A stretch of DNA of 46,637 bases, taken from positions 1,057,051 to 1,103,687 of the forward strand of contig MNCI01002098.1 of assembly GCA_015680685.1 (NCBI GenBank), in the 5' to 3' direction. The notes below the pieces were generated by a model. It had not been told where the DNA came from. It worked only from the letters and a program-made list of their open reading frames with translations, and ran no database searches. The position numbers and the translations under genes are program-made. Below are positions 33,389 through 43,935 of this stretch, one piece after another; position 1 is the stretch's first letter; each line of letters starts with the position of its first letter. This stretch comes from Gnetum montanum. Lineage: Eukaryota > Streptophyta > Gnetopsida > Gnetales > Gnetaceae.

Positions 33389-33598
33389 ATGAGTACGACT
33401 TGATTATGAGCATTGACGAATGTGTACAGCTAATCAAGGAATCGACTACTCATCATGATTAGTCTCTCTTACCCTCAACTCCTAGAACGTTGGATGAGTA
33501 CGACTTGATTACGAGCATCTACGGATGTGTACGGCTAGTCAAGGAATCGACTGCTCATCACGTTTAGGCTAGTTAAGTGCCTCAGTACAACCACTTTG
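33389..33598 (+). repeat. 105-bp tandem duplication in solo LTR K
   Basis: Copies 33389-33493 and 33494-33598 both begin ATGAGTACGACTTGATTA and include CAAGGAATCGACT and CTCATCA. The copies diverge in the second half. The equivalent region in the other LTRs (CTCATCA next to the LTR end) is single. It lies downstream of the TATA box, in R or U5. Confidence 0.85.
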
Positions 33599-33982
33599 AG
33601 CACGTGCGTTACGTGTGGTGATCCTAGTAACGATTAGCGTTTGGTAGCCACAGTTTCATAGTTCAGGGTGTTTACGGTAAGCGGGAACAGATGCTGACGC
33701 TAGTTAATTTAGACTTAGGTCCTTAGTTAGAGTTAGTTGGTTCTCTCAACCCTTCACCTCATAGCATAGGAGAAAAGCACAGAAAAGACCAAAAAACTCA
33801 TATACCTTGGACTTACTTAACCATACACCATGACAACAACAAGTAAGTCTAGGAAAACAACGAATGATTAACCCCAAGTGTTCCATGGGGCATGTAGGCA
33901 TTTAGTCTATGGAGTTCGACCGGATCGTGCATGCTACACTCGTTTTGTCTGGTTGAGTGTAGGGGTACCTTGCCACTCATCA

Positions 33983-33987
33983 GACAC
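33983..33987. repeat. Solo LTR K target-site duplication, right copy
   Basis: GACAC directly after CTCATCA. Confidence 0.9.
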
Positions 33988-36587
33988 TAACACAAAATAC
34001 AAAATTGTATAGAACTCATGTGGTTCCTGGTGGCGGTGGCTCCTCCATGGGCTTTTCTACTTTATCTTGTGCTCTAGGCTTCTAAAATGAATACTTTTGA
34101 AGGAGTACCTAAAGTTTTTCCTCCTTTTTTCAAGGATCAATGTTTGATGGATTCAGCACCTCCTATGGACATGGTAGTTGTGAAAACATCTAATTAGCTT
34201 TGATGTACCATGCCACAAATAGTCGTCATTCCTCCTTGTAGGCTCTGGCTTTATCTTTGAATTCCTGATAGTTTGCAATCTATTGAGTCAAGTCTGCTGC
34301 AACATCTTTTTGACCTTGGTAGCTAGCTTTTACCACCTCTAGTTTAGAGTTTTCTACCTCTAATCTCTGCAATGTCTTCTTGTGTTCAGAAAACTCTTTC
34401 ATATTTGGCATAGGTGGTAGCTACCTATTTTTATAGCTCAATCCTTGAGCACCTTACTATTAACATGGCCAAGTTGGCATACCATAGATTTTCCAACTCC
34501 ATGTATTCTATCAGATCCTGGATCTACAAGTCCCAGCTCTTTAATTCTACTTGGTGGATGAAGGCATAAGTGTGCAGTATGGCTTGCCAGTCAGTGTGTT
34601 GAGCACTAAAAGAGTTAATGTGGTTCTTAGCCATACGGATCTCTTTTTTGATGATATCATTATACATTCCCACCTAATCATGAAAATGTTCCTTCAACTT
34701 TTTATGCCACTTAGCCTCATTCTTCCACATGCTTATTTCAATGGTCATCTTCTGCCAGATTGTGCTTACCTCCTCCATTGAGAGGATTCTGTTCTCTCTA
34801 GCTAAGCAACTTATGTCTTGGTTGACTCTTATTAGTTGTTCTCACATTTGCTAAAAACTCTCCTCAAGAACATTCTTTTGTTTTTCAACTATCATCAACC
34901 AAATATTTTCAGCAATAAGAAGTTTATTTTCTTCTCGTAAGGCCTTGAGTGCTTTTCCATGTGCATATGTCTAAGCCTCTGCTTTTGAAGCATCCCAATC
35001 AGCCTTCTCCTTTTCCATTGCCACCCTTTTATTCTCCACTAGTAATTTATCTAGCTACTCCATCCTAAATGATTCTAGCTGATTAGCTGGAACAAGTTGG
35101 GATGGATCTTGCTATTCAACTTGTAGGACAACAAACTTTTTCTGGAGTCTCCTCAACTCATCTTCTACATGATCAGCCCTAACCTCAGCCATGACCAGCT
35201 TTTCCTTAGTGCAAATGAGGTCTAATTATGCTATTGTGACATCCCAGGGGATGTCAAACAAGGAATTCATTACCTATCCTACTCACAGTAAGCAATCCAA
35301 AGCATCCTCATGTTCCGTAGGAGTCATTGAGGTACCGGACAGAACTTGAGAATCACGTGTTCCTATGAAATTTATCAATGGCACAACAAGGATGTTGAAT
35401 GATTCCTTGATGTGGTTTGTGACCACCTCTGCTACTTCAGCTACATCCTACTATTGCATGACCACCACTGTGGCACCTTCACCAGTTTCCAATTATACTT
35501 GAAATAATGCAACATTCCTAGAAATCTGTTGTAACCAATGCGACTCCCCTCCTTCTATTTGTGTCAAGACCTCACCCCTTGCATGATCGATTGATATGGT
35601 GGGTTGTATGGCATCATTAATCAAGTTGAAGAGATTGGCCTCATCTTAACTTCCCCAACTGACTGTTTTTGCGATGGCCTTGAGATGGCTCATTAATGGT
35701 TGGTAATCTTGAGGTGGCAATGGCAGTTGCTAGTCCTACTAGCCTATGGACTACGTGCTAGGCCCTGATTCTTGTTATTAACTAAGCCTTATTTTTGGAA
35801 GTTGGCTAGGCCCTACTATTTGAGGTCTAGTAGGCCCAACCGTCTATTCTTTTTCAGGCACCAGTGTTTCACCAACATATTTTCTTAGTGCTAGTGGCTT
35901 CAACAATTTAGCATATGAAGCATTTTAAGCTTTTTTAAGGATGTTATTAGTGTACCCTAGAATTTTAGCACATCGGCATAGCTTCTTCATTAGACATGGA
36001 AAGGGGAGTGTGAACTTTCCTATCTCTCTTTCCTCAAACCACCTCAATATCTCTGTTAAATAAAAATGGGGCAAATTGGAATCAACTTTGCCCATCAAGA
36101 TTGCACTTCCTCTAGCTGCATAGGTAGAAACCATGTTTAACCCCTTCGTTGGGAAAATGTGATAGGTGCCAATTTTGAAATAAATTCTCTCTTCAAGGGT
36201 TAGTTCTCCATATGTTTTTTCTTCTTTGTCATATGCCCTTTTTAGCCATATTTTTCTTGCATCTGCATCAAAGCAAGTGGATAGATGAGCAACTTAAATC
36301 CTTGTATTTGGAAGAATCAAAACTTCCACAATAGCCTTTGCAGAGAAATCAACTAAAATTCCACCAATGTTGGTAGTGGTTCCTTCCTCTTTATTATGCC
36401 AAAATTGATAAGTTTTCCCCAAAAACCATTCTCCACTCTCTAAGAGGACAGGCCATAGTGGAGATCCCTTGAGTTGATCCTTAACTAGTTTAGGGGTGAA
36501 TTTGGTAAAAGGTCCAAAATTAAGTTTCACAATCACTATAGTGGATGTGGACCTTTCCCAAATGACTTGAACGCATTCGAGGGACAA
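33987..36587 (-). pseudogene. Unknown 867-codon reading frame of Omega, coiled-coil type, broken by stops
   Basis: I do not recognise the function. One phase can be followed from the ATG at 36587 to a TAG at 33989-33987 with no frameshift: positions 36587, 36134, 35693, 35177, 34634 and 33989 are all in phase. About 30 nonsense codons interrupt it. The N-terminal 250 residues are the longest open parts, with FGPFTKFTPKLVKDQLKG, SGEWFLGKTYQFW and, near residue 175-220, LPFPCLMKKLCRCAKIL. The last is weakly reminiscent of the putative plant transposon protein found in Athila/Tat additional ORFs. The middle is proline/glutamine-rich. Codons from about 35180 down to 34600 are heptad-like (LRRLQKKFVVLQ, LREENKLLIAEN, WHKKLKEHF), so a coiled coil is likely. 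No signal peptide or clear membrane segment was seen. It lies between the pol-less spacer and the polypurine tract, where Athila elements carry their extra ORF. Confidence 0.7.
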
Positions 36588-37295
36588 TGTGAAATGTTGT
36601 CCTTATTCGGGTGCCCTACCTTCTCTACCATCTACTTGACCAGATTATGTAGTGACAAGGATTTCTTGATGGATGCTGAATGATTATGCCTCCTCTTCTT
36701 CATGTTCCACATGAGGTCCTTGGCCTCTACCTCTTCTTGGATGTTTCTCTGCACCTTAAGAAGGTTCTCCCTATTGTCCTCATTTAGGGGCCATATGTAA
36801 TCACACAAACATCAATTGTTAGTAAGGTTATTTAAAGAAGTTCAATTATCTCATACCTTACTCATTGCCTTTAATAAATATTGAATTCTTTGCTTAGTGT
36901 GATTCAAAGTTAGAAATTTTTCAAGGAAGTTCCCTTAAAAGTTTTAATGTCAGGCCCAACTTAATCAAGTGACTCTAGTAATAATTTAATTGGTTTGGGT
37001 GAAGGAAGAAAATTAGTTTGGCATGATTTTTTAACATTTTCTAATAGTACTTACCCCTATGATATCTTTCAAGCAATAGCGATTTTCAAAAAAATTATGC
37101 GCAAATTCTACTGTACCCCTCCCCCACAACTAAGTTAAATACTCCAAGTTGAATTAGGTGTTATTGGAAAGGAAAGCATTAACAAGTGAGATATTGGTGG
37201 TTGAATGTTAGGCTCTCAAACTGCTAAAAATTGTAGAAGAAAATTCGAACAACTCCCCCATGTGAATTGTTGAAAATGACTTTTATAGCACATGG
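36588..37295 (-). other. Leader of the unknown Omega reading frame
   Basis: No coding domain seen. In phase with the downstream frame there is a stop near 36632, so the ATG at 36587 is a reasonable start. A polypurine-like GTTGTGGGGGAGG lies at about 37111-37123 (- strand). Confidence 0.45.
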
Positions 37296-37396
37296 GGGTC
37301 CCATATATATAGATTTTATAAATGCAATATCGCATACATGATCGCACGTACCCCATATTGCGTCAAACCTGATACTTGGTACCTGATATCACATCC
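37296..37396 (-). promoter_or_regulatory. U3-like promoter inside Omega
   Basis: On the - strand, decayed GATATC palindromes (37394-37322, with GATATC, GTACC and CGATATTGCA-like pieces) are followed by TTTATAAAATCTATATATATGGGA (two TATA-like runs) and then the leader of the unknown frame. This is the same layout as the LTR U3 promoters, but no LTR end is present here. A promoter role is inference. Confidence 0.5.
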
Positions 37397-38889
37397 CATC
37401 CAAAATAGGGTACTTAGTAAAATTGATGATTTTTCAAGTTTTTATGGCCAAAAATTAAGAATTTGAGGTAGATTGGCAAGGTCTGGGGTAATGTCAAGTG
37501 GAAATGAAGGCACCAAAAGTGTAATGAAGTGGAGTTATACAATGAAGTTCTTTGAAAAGGGTGACAAAAAAGGACATGTAATGGTTCAAAGAAATGTTTA
37601 GTTGAAATAATGACAAAGGAAAGAATAGATTTGACAATGGAATACTCAGAGGATATAAAATTATGTACTGGTGTGCAACAAGTACAAATTGTTAAAGTCA
37701 TGCAAGTGGATCCTCCCCAAAGCAAGTTCCAACCTATAATGCCCTTGCATAACCACACCTTAAAATGTCCATAGGCACTAGAAGGGTTAAATGCAACCCG
37801 AACCTATGCAACAAAACACACACATGTTAAATACCACTGTGATGAGGTATGAATTCTATGTCATACAAGACACAGTTTATAAGTACCTAGACCCTGAGAT
37901 CAAATGAATTGTAGAATGGATTGCAAAGATCAGGACATGAGGTAATTTACCCTGGGCACAATGAATCCTAAGTGTTGTGTGTGATTAAAGTACCATTAAC
38001 CTTTCACTCCAAGATCAAAACCATGTCCATACCTCTAATCAGTGACATTTCATTGTGTCATCCCAATGATAGACAACTATAAGAGCACAATGACAGCAAA
38101 GTGTACGATCACTTAGCATTTTGTGCAAGGGAGGAGTGATTCAAATTTTTCTATGGCACCTTTTCCTTGAGCTTTTCTTTTCTATTTCTCTTCTCTTTTT
38201 TTTATTTTCACTTTCTTCTTCTTTTCTTTGTCTTCTTCTAGCCATTTTTTACACTTTGTCTTTCCCAAAGGTGATCCAGAGAAGCCACCAACCTTTAGGC
38301 ATGGAGGCATGTTTTTCTAGTGGGACCCCCTAGAATAGCATTGAGTTCCTTTATTGAGTGCCTTTATCACAACTCTTACTCCCATTTTTCCTGAGATCTA
38401 CAAGGAACTTAGTACAACCAAGTTGCTTAATAGCACCTATAGATGTTACCAAAGAGAATCCACAAATCCCCTTGATGTCACACCCTTGTCATTCCCTCTT
38501 AGTTCATCACTCTTCAATTTGGGCATAATGAGTATAGACTTACTTTTAAGTTTTAATGATAATAAGAATATCATCATACCCAAAGTAGAGCCTCTTATTA
38601 ATATAATGGGTGGGTGGATATTGTGGGCTCCCTATCCAAATAATTAGTCACTTGTAACTCGATAACATAGAACAACACCTTAACTAACTGGTCACATGAG
38701 TATTTACTTCATAGATGAGGTTACCCTCAAAAAGATAAAATGAAAAATTGAAAATGAAGAATTAGAAAACAAAAAATTGTAAGACCAAAGAAAAGAAAAA
38801 GTATTTACTAATTCTGCTTATTAGAATGGGGGTTTTCCCCCATGACTAAACCTTTGATCATGGAAAGAATTAATAAATGAAAAGTTTGG
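37397..38889 (-). other. Omega spacer, related to the Delta post-pol spacer
   Basis: It shares blocks with Delta 24278-25930 (GTCCTCCCCAAAG, ACCTTTAGGCATG, a long T/C tract at 38165-38260). No pol domain was found on either strand. A polypurine-like AGTCATGGGGGAA lies at 38837-38849. It follows gag directly, so pol is missing between them. Confidence 0.6.
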
Positions 38890-41187
38890 ATCTATGCATG
38901 TTGAAAATATTAGGGTTCAATCATATCCAAACCATTGGATGTCTTTTGGTGTGTGGTACGAATGTACCCAAATTGGGTTTCACACACTTGATTAAAGTAG
39001 GCATAGTGGGGTAGACTATAAGATGTGGTCATGTGATAAGAAGATAACCCACTATGGCACTTGTTACCATAAGATGGTATGCAAGGATTGATGTCTCCCC
39101 ACATTGTTATATTCATTGGGCTACATGGTTGTTGGAGTATTGATTGGTGGCCTGGATAAGGTAATAGGAGGCATTGAGTTTAAATAAGAAGGTGCATCAC
39201 CATGTTGGGCTTGTGCTAAGTTGGAAGATGCAATGGTTTCAAAACCGTGTTGTCTCTTTCTACAGCCATGCCTAAAGAAAGGATGCTTTTGATGTTATGG
39301 AGGACTTCCACTATTGTTGATAGTAATAACACAAGTAATGTTCATTGGTTGGTGCTGTGGTGCAAAACCTTCTAGTACAACTGGTGATGATGTAGAAGGA
39401 GGTGAAGGATGAGAATATTAAGAGTAAGGAGAAGTGTAAGGAACATGAGGTGGTGATCCCATAGGAGAGGACATGGGTTGATGATACTTGGGAGAATGAT
39501 AATGATGAGGTGAAACAGAAGATGTTGATCTAGTTAGAGAAACAAGGTGTTAAACATAATAAGCACTTAGTTTTTGGTGATACAAAGGGTGTGGCCACTT
39601 TGGTGATGGCCTCCCCCACGACTGGGGGTTTTGCCACTACAGTTGAACATGGTACTTCTGTATGAAATCTAGATGTAACAGTCTTCTCCAATGCTCATGT
39701 AGATGTGACAAGATTAGGCATTGGCCTTTGGGGTGATCATATAGGCAATCATTACTTTGATACTTATGATTTGTAGTTGAGCCCCTATTCTTATTTTCTT
39801 TAACCCTTCTTTTTTATTGTCAAATGGTATTTTGTCCTATTTCTAGGTTTGGTATCCTCTATTTGTTTTGGTTGTTAGAGTTATCTTACCTAGTTCTCCC
39901 TCTACTAATGTTTGCATATTCTCCACATTTTTCATGTACCCACTTTGTCATCTTATTGATCTTTGCCTTGATTTCATCTAGTGATTTTAGTATTGACAAA
40001 GATGGGGATCGTTCCACCTCCTCAAGGTGAGTTGATTTCTCCTCTTCATGATTATGAAACTTTGTTACTTTAAGAGTTTAGTTCTATTGAGATCTTTTAA
40101 TATTCTTCCATTTGGATATTTCTCCTTCTTCTTGTGCTACTCACTTAATAAGCTCTTGGAATTGGTGGGTTCATAGTTCATATAGTTGACCTGAGGCATA
40201 CATCCCTAGGGTCTCCCTCATTTTATTATAGAGCCCATCCATGATGTGACACATTAGCCTTTCCTCAGAGAATCTATGGCCTGGGCATCTGTTTAACAAC
40301 GAATAATATCTTTCTAAGGCCATGTCCATGGGTTCATGTTACCCTTGTTTCCACTCTTGGATTTGTCTCATCAAGGCTAACACTCTTGCATAGGTTTGAT
40401 ATCTTTCATTGAAGAACTTCACCATTGTAGGAAAATGGTGAATTGAATTTGGTTTTAAAGACTTGTACCATACTTTTTCTTGGCCAATGAGTGTCATATG
40501 AAAAATCCTAAGTCTTTGCCACCCATTATCAATGTTGTTCCATGCACAGGAATCATAGAAGGCTTGTAAATGATGTTGTGGATCTAAGTCATAGCCCCAT
40601 AAGAACTTAGGAAATTTGTTTAAATCAAGCCTAGGTAGACGAATTTCCTTGTGATGCATGTAGGATATCTGAATGGCTTCTGTTATATGCATTAGGCTCT
40701 CTATGGTCAGTAGGGATTCATCATCACTAAGTAGGTTGTGGATTTGTGAGTTGGGACAATGTTGTCTATGTTCATGTTGGCATTCCTAATTTTGCTTGTG
40801 GGTTCGATTTTTATTTCCACATTAACCCTGTAAGGAATAGTCATCCATGTCATAACTTGATGTTGAAAGAGTAGAGGAAGAGACGGAACTGGAAGACTCA
40901 TCATAACTTTTGTAAGTCTCCCAATCATCCCCTAATGTACTCTTGCTAACCATTGAAAAGGTCCTAGGCCTTACAGGTGTCCTTGTTCTAGGAGATGTCC
41001 CATCCTCACTAGAGGTGTCTGAGTTGGATGACAAGAGTCCTTGAGTATCATTGGGGTATCCATGAACATAGGAAACTCTTGCATAATATTGAGTACTCTA
41101 AACTTATTCTTCATCATAAATTGCATTGGTTCTCCAATGAATTGCCTCACTAGATGTTGCATTATCGTTATCCAATGAGAGAGACAT
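38890..41187 (-). pseudogene. gag: Omega gag
   Basis: Start ATG at 41187 (MSLSLDNDNATSS), 116 bases inside the primer site. A serine/threonine-rich N-terminal part (41034-40822, open) is followed by the capsid region, 40692-40339, open for 117 codons. It has RLPRLDLNKFPKFLWGYD, PQHHLQAFYDSCAWN, RLRIFHMTLIGQEKVWYKSL and FFNERYQTYARV, the Retrotrans_gag layout. A weaker continuation (YYSLLNRCPGHRFSEERL) parallels Delta gag. The C-terminal part (39820-38900) is low-complexity, with His/Pro/Leu and then Tyr-rich stretches. No zinc knuckle is visible. Stops and shifts lie between the open pieces. Confidence 0.83.
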
Positions 41188-41302
41188 TGTAGTGAATTCT
41201 ATGTGACTTAATTGAATTTAATTTCTTTATCTGAAAGATAGATCATTAATACCATGTTACAGTAATCTTGTATAATATAACTAATCTAGATAACTAGCAT
41301 CG

Positions 41303-41320
41303 TCCCCAGCAACAATGCCA
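41303..41320 (-). other. Omega primer-binding site
   Basis: TGGCATTGTTGCTGGGGA on the - strand, close to TGGCGCCGTTGCCGGGGA, one base from LTR F. Confidence 0.87.
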
Positions 41321-41321
41321 A

Positions 41322-42156
41322 TGATGAGCAGGGAGGTACCCTTACACTCAACCTTATGAATACGAGTGTGTATGAGCGATCTAGTTGAACTCTATGGATG
41401 GACTAGTTGTGGCACATAGATAGTTATATGTTGATTGTAGATCACTATCTTCCCACGTGGACTAGTATTTTCTTTGTCACGTATGGTTTAGTACAAAGTG
41501 AGGTGTATGATGTGATCTCTAATACTACGCTACTCCTAAAGACAATGAGAAATAACTTGATTAGGCTAATGAGGAATAGGAAATAAAATCTAAGCTAGCC
41601 TAAATGCGATGAGCATTTGTCCTTAATCATCTGTATGCATCTTGGACTTCGTTTACTATTTCTGGGATTACCAAACACACATCACTTGAAGCACTACTTG
41701 TTACACCACTAGGTTACCATGTAGTTATACTTAAATGTTTATGATTAATATGTACTCATTCTACATTAATAACAGAAATAGTAAATGAAAATAAAAGAAA
41801 TATTAACTAAGAAAATAACAATAAGTGATAAATAATGAAAACAAATTAAAAGCTAAGTGAATGCTAAATGATGGAGTAATCTCGATCTTTATTGCTGATC
41901 ATGTGTGTGACGAACTACATTACACTCAAACAAAGGTTCCATACAATTAGAAGCATCACACTGTGAGCATGCACTTGGGAGAAGAATTAAAAACTAACTA
42001 AAAGACTTAACAAAAACTTACCAAGAGACTTCTTCACTGTGTGCGTGAATGCTATATTTATAGGCTAACACAGGAATCATGATATCATGTATATGATATT
42101 GTATCCAGGTTGTGATATCACATACCCAATATCAAGGCCTAGAAAACTACGATTCA
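41322..42156 (-). repeat. Omega 5' LTR F
   Basis: 835 bp, starting TGATGAGCAGGGAGG and ending ACGATTCA on the + strand, colinear with split LTR B. Shared ends and primer site place it with A, C, D and K, but its middle 300 bases differ from C and D. Confidence 0.9.
42055..42156 (-). promoter_or_regulatory. U3 promoter of LTR F
   Basis: TATAAATA at 42062-42055 (- strand). Upstream, 42078-42135 holds ATGATATCATGTATATGATATT and TGATATCACATACCCAATATC-type palindromes in which most CpG has become TpA, TpG or CpA. Confidence 0.65.
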
Positions 42157-43786
42157 TTAATTAGTATTTAGAATATAACCTATGGGCCAATAGGGATGAT
42201 ATGGAAACATCAAGCCCAACACTTATCTTACTAAAGTAATTGTAGCCTAACCTTATCTCAACATCAATAGCTTAACATTGGCTAGTTGCTTCTTAGCTTA
42301 ACCTACCTACTAAAAATAAAATCTTGCTTAAGGAGTAGTTAGATGATAAGTAATAACCATGGCCTTGTAGTCCTCATTGTTGAGAATAAGATTCACTCTT
42401 GAATAATATAATCCCCATATTGGAGTAAGGAGGTTATTGGAAGAACACATTACAAAGGCATAGGCTATTTCAATGAAATAATATGTGCATCATTTGATTA
42501 ATAACTTGGTACATAATTTGTATGATTAAATAATAAGATCAATCAAATAGTCCGACTTATCATCGGAAAATCTTGAACCATAACAAACCAATGAATCAAA
42601 TGCCATTAGGTCTCATGGTTTAGCCATAAACATGATAACGTGAACCTTAACTTACCAACCAAGTAGGAACTAGGATGCAATAGAGACAATAACTATATAC
42701 TTCTATCATTAACATTTACCAAGGTAAGAAATTAACACATTTAGTCTATGATTAGGAAGGTCTAATAATCTCATTCACACACCAAGGTAAGTTACTAATC
42801 ACTACCCACCAACCCAATCTTTGAATGACCTATCAAATTATACTTTATGGAGATCGAGGCTTGACCAAACATACAATAATGATAGAAACACGAACAAGTT
42901 AGAATGTCACAGTCAAGATGCTCTTTAGGTCCACTTAGAGAATGATAATCCAATAGGAAGGTACATCACTAGGTAGATCACCAAGCCATGTCCACAATTA
43001 GTAAAGGAGGAAAGAAGGTCCTACTCATTGAGCTAACAAATATTATCAATCGCAAGTCAACATACACAATCTTGCTAAGAACAAGGGATTCAAACCATGT
43101 TGAAAAAGCTCTACCAAATCATGAACACACCAACTAGTATTGGTATAATTTTGAGGTTAATGAAGGTAGAATTATAGTATTTGTATCAATGGAAGATGGG
43201 GTAGTATCTATATCAATAGTAAAGGTTGGAGTATCATGAATGTTAAAGGTGGAAGATGTAGGTAAGAGATATAGATGGAAGATCTATACTAGAATGGTCA
43301 AAAATGTCTCTAGTAAAGGTAGGAGGCATATGTCTTCGGTGCTAAGTATTAGGTAAAGTGAGGTGTTATATCCTTATTGCCCTACTATTGAGTGAAGTGA
43401 CACCCAAAATGAAACCTATATTATATACTACAATTTCTATATGCTTTACATAGTACCCCTACTACCCCTAAACTACCCTATGATAGGCCCTACTATTGCA
43501 TATATTCTAAAATTTCTATATTTAGTACCTATCCTCACATGCCCTACGAATGACACAAGAGAGTAAACAATAATGATATTTTCATATCCACTTGCAATTT
43601 TTTAGAATTCTTTCTTGCTACAAACAATGGATTCAAATCTACTACCACATTTAAATCTATCGTCACTTGCATCTTTTGCAACTTTGCCATGGATTAACAT
43701 CCACTCCAATTAGCTACAATTCTATCAGGCTACAAAGAATAAATTTAGATCTTCTATCACATTTAGATCTATGTAAATTTGTACAT

Positions 43787-43935
43787 CCACTTGCAAACTC
43801 TGCAATTCTCTCATGCATTGAGAATTTTTAATTTAATGATAAATTAGAATTTTATGGATTTGATTCACATATGTTTTGCACTTTTTTCAGAAAATTATTG
43901 TTAGGATTTTAGGGATTTGTAATTGAATGATGGAC
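43787..43935. repeat. Diverged direct repeat, copy 1
   Basis: It begins CCACTTGCAAACTCTGC and passes through ATGATAAATTAGAATTTTATGG and GTTTTGCACTTTTTTCA to GATTTTAGG. Copy 2 is 45040-45190. A partial third is near 44810-44920. Identity is roughly three quarters by eye. Origin unknown. Confidence 0.65.

Larger units (their letters stand above)
32968..33982 (+). mobile_element. Solo LTR K, same superfamily as Omega/Delta, opposite orientation
   Basis: 1015 bp, TGATGAG...CTCATCA, with 5-bp GACAC duplications and no internal sequence, so it is the product of LTR-LTR recombination. The end of the LTR (TAGGGGTACCTTGCCACTCATCA) is the reverse complement of the start of LTRs A, C, D and F, which fixes its + orientation. 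It carries a U3 palindrome array, a TATA box (33116-33123), AATAAA at 33290-33295 and a 105-bp tandem duplication. It is less decayed than the others and keeps most CpGs. Confidence 0.92.
14958..42156 (-). mobile_element. Outer gypsy element Omega: gag plus an unknown ORF, no pol, with nested insertions
   Basis: On the - strand: 5' LTR F (42156-41322), primer site, gag from 41187, spacer, unknown reading frame (36587-33987), polypurine tract (32828-32816), 3' LTR B (32815-32666 joined to 15652-14958). LTRs B and F share a subfamily-specific block (ACTAGTTGTGGCAC) absent from C and D. Delta splits LTR B and solo LTR K splits the 3' region. Without the insertions the element would be about 9.2 kb. 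No protease, RT, RNase H or integrase is found between gag and the polypurine tract, so it looks non-autonomous. A target-site duplication is not clear (left flank TAAAA, right flank TTAAT). Confidence 0.82.

Noticed and set aside
34551-34781. 76-codon + strand frame inside the unknown Omega ORF
   Set aside because: Antisense shadow of the long - strand frame.
37296-37396. A complete inserted LTR within Omega
   Set aside because: No TGATGAG or CTCATCA end and no duplication is visible around it. Only U3-like sequence is present.
38910-39116. Tyr/His-rich 68-codon frame as a separate gene
   Set aside because: It is in line with the low-complexity C-terminal part of Omega gag and has no start context of its own.
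14953-42161. A target-site duplication for Omega
   Set aside because: TAAAA on the left and TTAAT on the right agree in only three of five bases, and the LTR B terminus is decayed. Not claimed.
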